From assembly GCA_020442465.1 (NCBI GenBank), contig JAGRJY010000054.1, forward strand, positions 1 through 46,298: a stretch of 46,298 bases of DNA, given 5' to 3'. This stretch comes from Lysobacterales bacterium (GTDB lineage: Bacteria; Pseudomonadota; Gammaproteobacteria; Xanthomonadales; Xanthomonadaceae). Both the position numbers and the translations under genes were made by a program. Shown here one piece after another: positions 8,250 through 16,230 of this stretch. The notes beneath the pieces were generated by a model. It ran no database searches. It was not told the DNA's origin and saw nothing but the letters and a program-made list of their open reading frames with translations. Each line of letters starts with the position of its first letter. Position 1 is the stretch's first letter.

Positions 8250-9238
8250 CGGTGATCGCCTCCGGCCGCCATCGCGAGTGCATGCGACAGCAGGGAACCG
8301 AGGATGTCGAGCGCCTGCCGCGCTGCCTTCGGGCTACCGGGCAAGGCCAGGATCAGCATGCCGCGCCACAACACGGCGTTGCTGCGACTCAGCCAGGCGT
8401 GGCCGGTGAACGCGGCGCTCTCGGCGCGGAACAGTTCGGCGAGGCCCGGCACTTCGCGCCCACCCAGAGCGATCAGCGCTTCGGGCGTCTGGTCGCGCGG
8501 ACCGAGCCCGGTGCCGCCGCTGCACAGGCACAGCCGGATGCCCTGGTCGGCGAGTTCGCAGAGATGGGCCTGCAGTGCGGCCGGGTCGTCCGCCATCACG
8601 GTTTGCACGCGCACGGTGCCACCCAGCGCCTCGACTGCTTCGCGTAGTACCGGTCCCGACTGGTCGGGATACACGCCTTCGGCGGCACGGTCGCTCAGGG
8701 TGACGATTGCGCAGCCCGCGCCGGCCAGCGTGGTCGGTGCGCGCGGCGCATAGAACTCCTGCTCCTCGTCAGCGAGGCCCTCGGGGCAGATCCACAGCCC
8801 GCTCTTGCCGCCTTCCTTGAACAGCAGATTGATGCCCTCGATGCGCAGCGCCGGCTGCACCGGCTTGGTCAGGTCGTAGATCGTCAGCAGCGCGGCATTC
8901 ACCCCGGCGAGCGCTTCCATCTCAACCCCGGTGCGCGCCTCGGTGGCGACTTCGCAATAGACCCGGATCGCATGGCGCGCCGGCACGGCCAGACAGCGCA
9001 CGCGTACCAGATCGAGCGGTAGCGGATGGCACAGCGGCATCAGCGCTGATGCCTGTTTCGCGCCTTGCAGCCCGGCGATCTCGGCCAGCGCCAGCGCATC
9101 GCCCTTGGGCAGCCGCCGCTCGGCGATCATCGCGAAGGCGTCCGCGCCGGCATGGAGCTCGCCCACCGCGACTGCGCGGCGGCGCGTGACACGCTTGGCC
9201 CGCACGTCGGCCATGTGGAAGTTGCCTTTGCCCTGCAT
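8246..9238 (-). CDS. moaCB: Bifunctional MoaC-MoaB fusion: cPMP synthase plus molybdopterin adenylyltransferase-like domain
   Basis: One 330-residue protein joins two Moco steps. Residues about 1-160 are MoaC, which makes cyclic pyranopterin monophosphate from the MoaA product: SALMPLCHPLPLDLVRV, TGVEMEALAGVNAALLTIYD and the LFKEGGKSG lysine loop. Residues about 170-330 are a MoaB/Mog-type domain: AIVTLSDRAAEGVYPDQSG, then SGGTGLGPRDQTPEAL and LPGSPKAARQAL. MoaB/Mog proteins adenylylate molybdopterin before MoeA acts. The fusion contains the first cofactor step after MoaA and the step just before MoeA, and the next gene is moeA (ATGA overlap). moaA ends 1 nt upstream of its start. Such fusions are known in other bacteria. 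Confidence 0.94.
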   Translation of the reverse strand: MQGKGNFHMADVRAKRVTRRRAVAVGELHAGADAFAMIAERRLPKGDALALAEIAGLQGAKQASALMPLCHPLPLDLVRVRCLAVPARHAIRVYCEVATEARTGVEMEALAGVNAALLTIYDLTKPVQPALRIEGINLLFKEGGKSGLWICPEGLADEEQEFYAPRAPTTLAGAGCAIVTLSDRAAEGVYPDQSGPVLREAVEALGGTVRVQTVMADDPAALQAHLCELADQGIRLCLCSGGTGLGPRDQTPEALIALGGREVPGLAELFRAESAAFTGHAWLSRSNAVLWRGMLILALPGSPKAARQALDILGSLLSHALAMAAGGDHR

Positions 9239-9239
9239 G

Positions 9240-10217
9240 TCAGCCTCCCACCGAAGCGAGGTGGGGCGTCATGCCCGGGTTGCCGCGGTGCAGGTCGTGT
9301 CCCGCGGCCTTGAGGCCGAGCTGCTGCGCGATGCGCGCGCGCAAAGTCTCACCATCGGCATCGTCTTGCAGCAATCCGCGCAGCGGCACGCCGAACTCGC
9401 CAAACAGGCAGAGCCGCAGGTCGCCGCGTGCCGTGACGCGAAGCCGATTGCAGGAAGCGCAGAAGTTCGGCGCATACGGCGCGATCAGACCTATCTTGCC
9501 GCGGTAGTCGGGGTGCGCGTACTCGATCGCCGGTCCGGCGTCCGGCGCTCGCGCGACCCGCGTCCATCCCCGGGCGAGCAGCTGTGCGGCCACCGTGCTG
9601 GCGGGCAGATGGTGCGCAGCGAAGTAGTCGGCGTTGTCGCCGGTGCGCATCAGCTCGATGAAACGCATCGACAGCGCGCGAACGCGGACGTAATCGAGCC
9701 AGCCGTCCAGCTCGTCGTCGTTCACGCCGCGCAGCAGCACGGCATTGAGTTTCACTGAGTCGAAGCCGAGCGTCAGTGCCTGATCGATGCCCCGCAGCAG
9801 GGAGGTGTGGTGGTCGAAGCCGGTGACCGCGGCGAAGCGATCAGGGTCGAGACTGTCCAGGCTGACGTTGAGCGCGGTGAGGCCCGCGTCGCGCCAGGCC
9901 GAGACCTTGCGTTCGAGCACCACGCCATTCGTGGTCATCGCGATCTTGCGGATGCCGTCCAGATTGGCGGCATCGTCGATAATCTCGATCAGGTCGCGGC
10001 GCAGGCTGGGCTCGCCGCCGGTCAGCCGCAGCTTGGTCATGCCGAGGTCGACGAAGGCGCGTAGCACGCGGCCGATCTCGGGGCGAGTCAGGAAACCGCG
10101 CGACGGACCGTCATAGCCGTCGGGCAGGCAGTAGCTGCACCGATAGTTGCAGGCTTCCGTCAGCGACAGACGCAGGTAGGAAAACCTGCGACCGAATCGG
10201 TCCTCCAACTCGTTCAC
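9240..10217 (-). CDS. moaA: GTP 3',8-cyclase MoaA
   Basis: Radical-SAM enzyme that rearranges GTP in the first step of molybdenum cofactor synthesis. The 325-residue protein has the N-terminal SAM cluster motif CNYRCSYC (Cys23, Cys27, Cys30), LRLTGGEPSLRRDL, and the second cluster CASCNRLRVTARGDLRLC near residues 260-280. It ends in Gly-Gly, as MoaA proteins do. The start is a GTG at 10217 with AGGAG about 8 nt upstream. It is the first gene of a seven-gene Moco operon and is preceded by a structured leader and a candidate Fnr-type promoter. Confidence 0.96.
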   Translation of the reverse strand: MNELEDRFGRRFSYLRLSLTEACNYRCSYCLPDGYDGPSRGFLTRPEIGRVLRAFVDLGMTKLRLTGGEPSLRRDLIEIIDDAANLDGIRKIAMTTNGVVLERKVSAWRDAGLTALNVSLDSLDPDRFAAVTGFDHHTSLLRGIDQALTLGFDSVKLNAVLLRGVNDDELDGWLDYVRVRALSMRFIELMRTGDNADYFAAHHLPASTVAAQLLARGWTRVARAPDAGPAIEYAHPDYRGKIGLIAPYAPNFCASCNRLRVTARGDLRLCLFGEFGVPLRGLLQDDADGETLRARIAQQLGLKAAGHDLHRGNPGMTPHLASVGG

Positions 10218-10365
10218 GCTCGCTCCTTTCCAAACAGGGGAGACCGCGACGTTTCCCTCGCGACCCTGGTATGAACCAACGATCCATACGGCCGACGACC
10301 CCTGCCTTGCGGGTTAGGTTCGGTGGCTGGGAGCCATGTTCCCGTGGCTCACGGGAGCACCAGCT
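10218..10365 (-). promoter_or_regulatory. Structured leader of moaA, candidate molybdenum cofactor (Moco) riboswitch
   Basis: About 148 nt of untranslated leader between the predicted start near 10365 and the moaA GTG. Elements read on the minus strand: stem GCTGG/CCAGC (10364-10360 with 10330-10326) enclosing hairpin GAGCCA/TGGCTC (10350-10331, loop CGGGAACA); a GNRA tetraloop CC-GCAA-GG (10312-10305); a CCTAAC...GTATGG pair (10318-10284) resembling an 11-nt tetraloop receptor; hairpin GTATGGA/TTCATAC (10289-10269); and hairpin CGCGA/TCGCG (10262-10245). Just before the start, CTCC (10242-10239) could pair with the GGAG of the ribosome site. Known Moco riboswitches sit before moaA in gammaproteobacteria and use a tetraloop-receptor contact. 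The assignment is by position and elements only; no covariance search was possible. Confidence 0.5.
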
Positions 10366-10371
10366 GGGCCA

Positions 10372-10413
10372 AGAGTAACGCCAACCGGTTGAAGCGAACA
10401 TGATCCGCGTCAA
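10372..10413 (-). promoter_or_regulatory. Candidate Fnr/Anr-type promoter of the moa operon
   Basis: Minus strand TTGAC-GCGG-ATCAT (10413-10400) matches TTGAT-N4-ATCAA at 8 of 10 positions. The -10-like TACTCT lies at 10377-10372, its centre exactly 32 bases from the box centre, which is the class II Fnr spacing. The predicted transcription start is near 10365, just at the first leader stem. This is the same arrangement as in front of narK. Confidence 0.6.
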
Positions 10414-10437
10414 GCGGGAAGGAGCCAAGCGTCAATC

Positions 10438-11439
10438 TCAGGAACCGCTGGCTGGGGCGACCCGCGGCAGATCGATGAGCACGGAGAGCCCCAGACAGGG
10501 CATGCTGTCCGCGCGCATCCTGCCGCCGAGCTTCTCGACCACCCGATTCCAGGTGCCATGCAGGCCAAGGTCGGTGCCGCCCATACTGGGTTTGGTGATG
10601 TAGAAGGGATCGAAAATGAGCGGAAGCTGGTCCGGCGAGACGCCCTGGCCACCGTCGGCAAATGCCAACTCGATGTGCTCTTTGGCGAGCACGCCGACTT
10701 CGAGCCGCATCACCCCGCCGCGATCGTCCGGGTAGGCATGAATCAGGGCATTCTGGATCAGGTTCGTCAGCACCTGACCCGGCGCATCCGGAAACCAGTC
10801 CATCTCGATGTCTAACGGGCAATGAATCTCCAGGCGAATCGGCCTGCATTTCCAGGTCAGCTCCAGGCTCTCGGCCAGATCAAGGATGTACTAATCGAGT
10901 CGGATCGGGCGTCGTACATCCGAGGTGCGGTCCACCGAGACTTGCTTGAACGTCGACACCATATGGGCGGCATGCGCCAAGTTGCGCTCAATCATCTCCG
11001 TCGAGTGCTCCGTTTGGTCGAGAAATGAACAGAGTTCGACGCGCGTCAGGGTGCCGTCGTGCATGCGACCGCTGACGGCGTGGGCGCGTTCCTCGAGGAA
11101 GGTCGATGGGGTCAGTGCGACACCCAGCGGAGTGTTGACTTCGTGCCCCACGTCGGCGACCAGCTGGCCAAGCAAAGCCATCGTTTCGGATTACACGAGC
11201 TGGTGCTGGGCCTGCTGCAGCGTCGCGAGCGCCAGTTCGGCTGATTCCTGCGCCTGGGTCAGCCCGGAGTTGCGCCGCTCGACTTCTGCTTCGAGCTGAT
11301 GTGCGTAGCGCTCGGCGCTTGTATTCCAACGCAGGCTTGCCCATATTGCCTGCGATTGGGGTGACCTCGGCGCATGGCGTCGGAAATGCTGCATTGCGAA
11401 CAAGCGCTGACGGCGGAACGATGAGCCGCGTCGAGGTGA
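10438..11439 (-). pseudogene. Remnant of a sensor histidine kinase, broken by two in-frame stops and lacking its sensor part
   Basis: One minus-strand frame contains three successive kinase pieces. First is a coiled-coil linker (AERYAHQLEAEVERR ... LQQAQHQLV). After a TAA stop (11193-11191) comes the HisKA dimerisation domain with the phospho-acceptor His (GQLVADVGHEVNTPLGVALT). After a TAG stop (10893-10891) comes the HATPase domain (LTNLIQNALIHAYPDD, FADGGQGV, FDPFYITKPSMGGTDLGL). All three are in the same frame, so the damage is nonsense changes and not frameshifts; the first stop is one base from CAA in the usual QSE context. The N box is intact, but the GxGLGL box reads GGTDLGL and DNG reads DGG. 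Upstream in frame there is a TGA at 11442-11440 and no sensor domain. It resembles kinases with an INTPLG H-box. Confidence 0.8.
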
Positions 11440-12071
11440 TCATCCAGCATGGCTTGCAGATTGTTGTGGTGACCGGCTGTCACTTTGCGCGCGATGCCTC
11501 GCTTGCAATAGAAGCGGATCAGGCACATCATCGATTCTTTCAGCAGCATTCGACCTGGTTGGCCCCGAGAGGCGAATAGATCATCGCTGCGGCGGACTCG
11601 AATGCCGAGACTCCGAATCGGCCGATCCTGATCGCGTGGAGCGACTCAGACTGGCCGCAGATCACATTGTAGGCGATGCTAACGTTTCTTGCGTTTCGCG
11701 AAGGCGCGCCGATCCGCTCATGGTCCGGCTGGCCAGCTACGATTGGAATGGCCACGCTACGTTCCGAATTGGCTGTCGCCGGAATTGGCTACTGCTACGG
11801 GCGCCGAGGTCGATACGATCCGGCGTCCCCCCGATCTTGAGTAGCCCGGCGGTCCGGATTCCAAGTCCCCTGTCGTAGAGACTGAAGATACGCGAGCAGG
11901 GTGAACGTCCGCTCTTGCCATCGTTCAGGGCAGGTCGAAGGTCTGCTTCGGGTCGTGACCTACCGTCGCCAACCCGCTTCCGGCACCAGCCCTAGGCCGC
12001 TGGGAAAGAGCGTAGCGGCCCAGACCTCGCCTTGGACAGGCAAGCCAGTTTCCGCGCGCTACCTGGCGACT
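11440..12071. other. Gene-poor stretch, no convincing gene
   Basis: About 630 bases without any reading frame I can match to a protein family. Base composition looks less GC-rich than the flanking housekeeping genes. Short open frames exist (for example 11540-11755 minus), but they show neither codon bias nor recognisable motifs. Lying between a dead kinase and a dead methyltransferase fragment, it is most likely decayed coding DNA. Confidence 0.5.
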
Positions 12072-12270
12072 TCAGATCGCCAGCGTCTCCAACGCCGACA
12101 GACTCCCGTGCAGCGCCGGCGTGGCGTAGCAGTGCATGCCCAGCGGGCGCGGGCCGGCGTGGGCGAACCGGCGGCGCTACAGGCTGGCGGGGCGGGGGAT
12201 GAAACCGTCCTCGTCGCCTTCAGCGGCATCGCCTGGGCAGAACAGGTCGAGGTAGGTCACGCTCCGGCAG
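12067..12270. repeat. 204-bp direct repeat, left copy
   Basis: Matches 16027-16230 base for base at a constant offset of 3960 with about 22 mismatches and no gaps (roughly 89% identity by eye). Similarity starts 5 bases past the stop codon of the methyltransferase gene and fades after about 200 bases. The two copies have the same orientation and bracket the beta-helix gene. Confidence 0.93.
12072..12270 (-). pseudogene. Truncated duplicate of the methyltransferase C-terminus
   Basis: Encodes only the last 66 or so residues of the methyltransferase at 16032-16646, through the stop codon: YLDLFCPGDAAEGDEDGF, then PLGMHCYATPALHGSLSALE. A TAG in the middle (after PRPASL) replaces the tyrosine codon of the intact gene (PRPATVYRRW). 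No upstream catalytic half is present. It is therefore a dead partial copy; the underlying DNA repeat is described separately. Confidence 0.9.
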
Positions 12271-12345
12271 CACTTCCGAGATCCTGCCCGATGCCGCGGA
12301 TCGGGCGGCACGACCTGTCCGTTGCGTTCGATTGCTGTCAGGCGC

Positions 12346-15300
12346 CTACCAGCGCAGGCGTGACGACTCGCCCGTGAAGGGTTGCCACTTGCCCTGCATC
12401 CAAACGCCCTGTTCAAGGCGATTGAGCTGCAGCTCGATCCGGTCGCCGAAGCGGCGCGCGTGCACGATGACCAGAGACTGATCGGGCGACGCTCCGGGCG
12501 CACGCAGCACGACCCTTGCCTGGCCGTTGGTCGGCAGGCGATCGAGTACCTCGTCACGGCTGAGAAGTGCCTGCCTTGCGTCGAAGCGCTTGACGAGCGG
12601 AACGTTCTCGAATCCGTCGCGGAAGATCCGCGCGTCGAACTCGACCGCCCCGATATCGCAGTCATCACCCGGCGTGCCGTCGCCGTCGAGACCGCGTGCC
12701 TGGCCGATCTGGTCGGTGCCTGTGCAGCCCGTGTAGTGGTCGATCAGTGGCGAGCTGTCGATGGGGCGATGGGTGAAGGTTGATCCGCCGTGGTCGGTCA
12801 GGATGCCGAGTCCAGGGTCGATCAGACCGTTGGTGGCGCCGCCGATGAGGTTGTTGTCGCCATCCGGCATGCCGACGGGCGCCTCGGCCAGGCCGCTGCC
12901 ATCGTTGTTACCAATCAGGCTGTTGCCGATCAAGAACGGCTCACCGAGGGCGGTGATGTCAGTCTGGGTGGAGCTTCCGCCCGTCGCGTTGCCGGCGATC
13001 GCCGTGCCGCCGATGCTGATCACCGCGCTGTTCGATGCGAACAGCACCATGCCGCCGCCGTAGTCCGCGCCATTGGCGTTCGCATCGGCAAGATTGTTCG
13101 TGATCGTTGAGCCGACCATGTCGATGCGCGTGCCCGGATCGAATGCAGCGAGCATCGCACCGCCCGCCTCACGATCGGCGGCGTTGCCGCTGATCGTCGA
13201 GTTGGAGACGGTGAGGGTCGAACTCTCATCCGCGAGCGCATACAGGCCACCGGCATTCGCGCCGGCAGAATTGCCGGAGACGGTGCTGCTGTCCAGGGTC
13301 AGCGACGCTCCGCTGAGCGCAATCAGGCCCACGCCCCCCGTTGCGGCCAGGGCCACGTTGTCGCTGAACGTGGTGCGCTCAATCAGCCCCTCGGCCATGT
13401 TGAACAGGACCACATACGCGCCTCCATTCCGGCGCAGCGAGGATCCTCCGCCCCCCGAGGTGTTGCCGCTGATGACCGAGTCGGTGAGGCTGAATGAGCC
13501 GCTCACGCCGGCGTACAGGCCGCCGCCCTGGCCTTGCCCCGTCGACCCGCCCGCCGAGTTGCCGCTCACCGTCACGCGCTGCAGAGTCACGCCCGAATCA
13601 TAGCCGAAGAGGTAGAGGCCGCCTCCCTTTGCGCTGCTGCCCGAATTGAGCACGTTGCCGCTGAAGGTGCTGTCCTCGATCCTCATGCTTCCGTACTGAA
13701 TGCCCAAAACCGCTGCACCTCCGAACGTGGGATCGCCCGGGCGACTGGCGAGATTGTCGAGAAACTGACTGTTGCTGATATAGATCGAACTGCCCTCGGG
13801 CGGAATGGCGTGCATCGCGCCGCCGTAGGTGGCGGTGTTCTGGCTGAGCAGCGCGTCATCGATCACGACGTTGAAGGCGTTGGGCTGGCCGCTGTAGATC
13901 ACACTGAGGGCACCACCTGCCGAGCTGCGGTTGTTTTGCAGGGTGACCCGGCTGAGAGTCAGGCTCTCCTCGGCTCGAATCGCGCCCCCGCCTTCGATGG
14001 CGTTGCCGTTGACCAGGCTCAGGTCGGAAAGACTGGCGGCGATGACGTCGACGCTGCCGTTGTCGATCAGGAAGTGGCGCGACGCCGCGTTCGCATCCAC
14101 AGTGAGCAACTCGCGCCCAGGCCCGGTGATCGTGGTGCTGGTCGTGATCGGTATCTGGCCCTGGCCGAGCGTCACCGTCTGCGCCGAGGCGAACACGCCC
14201 GGGTCAAACGTGATGATCGACGCATCCGCATCGCTGTTCGCTGCGAGCACGGCCTCGCGCAGCGTGCACTGGCCCGCGACGGCGCCGCATACGCCATCGC
14301 CCACGTCCGTCGTGGCATTCACCACGAAATTCGGCCCTGAACTCGGCGTTTCGCCCACTTCAAACGCACCGACGTCGCAGAATACCGAGCCGTTGTCGTC
14401 GCCGTCTGCCGGTCGGCCGGAACCGCGCTGGTCGGTGGCGCCGCAGCCGCTGCCGCCGGCGTCGATGGCAACTGATCCGACGCCCAATGCGAAGGTCTGG
14501 GTCGGGCCGCCGTTGTCTTGCAGCGGGCCCAGCTGCAGCGCGCCGGCGGATACTACCGTCGCGCCCAGGGCACTGCAGCTTGCCTCGGTCACGAGGTTGT
14601 CGCCGCCGCTCTGCAAGCCCCCCAGGTAGCAGGCCGAGGCTCCGCCTCCGCTGAGCAGCGTGCGGTAGACGGTCGCCTGGTTGTTCTCAGCAGCGAAGAC
14701 ATGGCTGGCTGAACCGCCGGCGGTGTTGTCGACCAGCGTGCTGTCGGTCATCTGCAGCATGCTGGCGGCATCCGCAAGATTGATGGCGCCGCCTGTGCCC
14801 GCGGAATTTCCGCTCAGCGTGCTGTTCTGGATCGAGATCGTGCCCCGGCTGTTGATGCCGCCCCCGTCCAGTCCGGCGGTGTTGCCGCTGAGCGTGCTGT
14901 CGGTCAGAGTCAACGTGTGATCGAGGCCGCCGAATCTCCTGAATGAGATCGCACCGCCGTCCGATGTTGCGGCATTGCCGCTGAACGTACTGCGCGTCAC
15001 CGTCGCGTTGCTGTAGCGCTGATCAAACGCTCCGCCGACATTCGCTTGGTTGCCGGTGAATACCGAGTCTTCAATAGAGGTCGCGACCGAGGACGCGAAG
15101 ACCGCGCCGCCGCGCAAACCCGCCTGATTGCCCTCGAACGTGGTTTGACGAATGGTGACGGAACCGACGTTCTCCACCCCGACGAGCACCGCACCACCGT
15201 TCACCCCGGCGCGATTGCCCTCGAACCGCATCCCCTGCAGGGTCAGGTAGGAGTCGTAGCCGAAGAAGGCTCCTCCTCGCTGGCTTTCGCTCGAACTGCC

Positions 15301-15729
15301 ATCGGCGCATCCGTTGGCCAAAGTGAAGTCGCTGAGCGTCACCGTCTGGTCACCGACCTTGGCTGCGAGCAGGCGGAATTCGCCGGCATCGGGATTGCCG
15401 TCGAGATTGCACCCCGTATCGGCCCGCTCGATGCGGGCCTGATTGCCGACGATGCTCACGTTGCCGATGAGGTCCGGCAGCGCCGAGGTCAACGTGATCG
15501 TCTGGGCCGCGGGCAGCTGGATGGTATCGGCGCCGGTGCCGCCCACGCAGTCCCCGGAGCTGACCTCGTTGTCGCCGTTGGCGTTGTTGATGGCCTCGAC
15601 AAGCGAACACAGGCCATCACCTGGATTGTCGGCAGGATTGTTGGTGTTGACCGTGATCGTCGCCGCTTGAGCTGGCGCCCACGTGCCGAGCGAGGTCAGT
15701 GCCAGGAAGAGTGGAGTGCGTCGAGTCAT
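12346..15729 (-). CDS. Large secreted parallel beta-helix protein with CSLREA-type segments
   Basis: 1127 residues. A signal peptide (MTRRTPLFLALTSLGTWAPAQAA) leads into two similar halves. Each opens with a CSLREA-like segment (DGLCSLVEAINNANGD near residue 38; GQCTLREAVLAANSD near residue 490). Each continues with many beta-helix rungs of the form S-T/F-SGN-x-A-GGG (for example STLSGNTAGLDGGGI) and closes with a choice-of-anchor Q-like end (AIDAGGSGCGATDQRG ... CDVGAFE; TGCTGTDQIGQARG ... CDIGAVEF). After the second half comes IFRDGFE, a C-terminal motif I associate with secreted proteins of Lysobacterales, then an unusual extra 85-residue tail rich in Arg and hydrophobic residues, ending SSRLRW. 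Likely a surface or exported adhesin-like protein; substrate or partner unknown. No enzyme motif seen. Confidence 0.88.
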   Translation of the reverse strand: MTRRTPLFLALTSLGTWAPAQAATITVNTNNPADNPGDGLCSLVEAINNANGDNEVSSGDCVGGTGADTIQLPAAQTITLTSALPDLIGNVSIVGNQARIERADTGCNLDGNPDAGEFRLLAAKVGDQTVTLSDFTLANGCADGSSSESQRGGAFFGYDSYLTLQGMRFEGNRAGVNGGAVLVGVENVGSVTIRQTTFEGNQAGLRGGAVFASSVATSIEDSVFTGNQANVGGAFDQRYSNATVTRSTFSGNAATSDGGAISFRRFGGLDHTLTLTDSTLSGNTAGLDGGGINSRGTISIQNSTLSGNSAGTGGAINLADAASMLQMTDSTLVDNTAGGSASHVFAAENNQATVYRTLLSGGGASACYLGGLQSGGDNLVTEASCSALGATVVSAGALQLGPLQDNGGPTQTFALGVGSVAIDAGGSGCGATDQRGSGRPADGDDNGSVFCDVGAFEVGETPSSGPNFVVNATTDVGDGVCGAVAGQCTLREAVLAANSDADASIITFDPGVFASAQTVTLGQGQIPITTSTTITGPGRELLTVDANAASRHFLIDNGSVDVIAASLSDLSLVNGNAIEGGGAIRAEESLTLSRVTLQNNRSSAGGALSVIYSGQPNAFNVVIDDALLSQNTATYGGAMHAIPPEGSSIYISNSQFLDNLASRPGDPTFGGAAVLGIQYGSMRIEDSTFSGNVLNSGSSAKGGGLYLFGYDSGVTLQRVTVSGNSAGGSTGQGQGGGLYAGVSGSFSLTDSVISGNTSGGGGSSLRRNGGAYVVLFNMAEGLIERTTFSDNVALAATGGVGLIALSGASLTLDSSTVSGNSAGANAGGLYALADESSTLTVSNSTISGNAADREAGGAMLAAFDPGTRIDMVGSTITNNLADANANGADYGGGMVLFASNSAVISIGGTAIAGNATGGSSTQTDITALGEPFLIGNSLIGNNDGSGLAEAPVGMPDGDNNLIGGATNGLIDPGLGILTDHGGSTFTHRPIDSSPLIDHYTGCTGTDQIGQARGLDGDGTPGDDCDIGAVEFDARIFRDGFENVPLVKRFDARQALLSRDEVLDRLPTNGQARVVLRAPGASPDQSLVIVHARRFGDRIELQLNRLEQGVWMQGKWQPFTGESSRLRW

Positions 15730-16026
15730 CAGCGCGCCTTCTGGACAGAGCTCGAAGTGTCGAGAGTCTAGTCCATGCAGGACGTCGATGCGATTTCAAC
15801 AGGCCGGTCAACTGTCTTGATGGACTACGCTGGTGAAACCGAGCGTGTTGGCTGCGCCCGCGCCGCCGCGATGCGTGCGCAAACCGACAGTTCAGAAGAG
15901 CTCACGCTCGTCCGTCATGGATCGTTGCTTGCCAGCGCAGTTCAGACGCTGATCCATCGAACCACGACACCGGCAGCGCAGCATGTCGCGGGGTTCAGAC
16001 CCGGCGATCAGCCCTTCGAAGCAACC
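15730..16026. other. Intergenic region upstream of the beta-helix gene
   Basis: About 300 bases between the beta-helix gene start and the methyltransferase stop. It must hold the beta-helix promoter. TTGACC and TTGAAA hexamers occur on the minus strand around 15812-15790 and TAGACT near 15770, but no pair has proper spacing, so I do not name a promoter. No gene seen. Confidence 0.4.
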
Positions 16027-16230
16027 CGACTTCAGACCGCCAGCCTCTCCAACGCCGACAGGCTGCCGTGCAGCGCCGGTGTGGCGTAGCAGTGCATGCC
16101 CAGCGGGCGCAGGCCGGCTTCGGCGAACCAGCGCCGGTACACGGTGGCGGGGCGGGGAATGAAACCGTCCTCGTCGCCTTCGGCGGCATCGCCGCGGCAG
16201 AACAGATCGAGGTAGGCCACGCCGTGGCAG
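16027..16230. repeat. 204-bp direct repeat, right copy (inside the intact methyltransferase gene)
   Basis: Right-hand member of the pair with 12067-12270, offset exactly 3960. It spans the last 66 or so codons and the stop of the intact methyltransferase gene and is the likely parent copy, since its reading frame is unbroken. Confidence 0.93.

Noticed and set aside
10218..10413. TPP or cobalamin riboswitch before moaA
   Set aside because: The hallmark CTGAGA (TPP) and the cobalamin box are absent; the position and elements suit a Moco-type RNA better.
12346..15729. Possible tandem DNA repeat array or CRISPR in the beta-helix gene
   Set aside because: The repetition is at protein level (SGN-x-A-GGG rungs) with varied DNA and irregular spacing.
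15730..15835. Sigma-70 promoter for the beta-helix gene from TTGACC/TTGAAA and TAGACT
   Set aside because: No pairing of these hexamers has a 16-18 base spacer.
12067..16230. Prophage or integrative-element attachment sites at the 204-bp repeats
   Set aside because: No integrase, transposase or tRNA nearby; one repeat is simply the end of an intact gene and the other a mutated copy of it.
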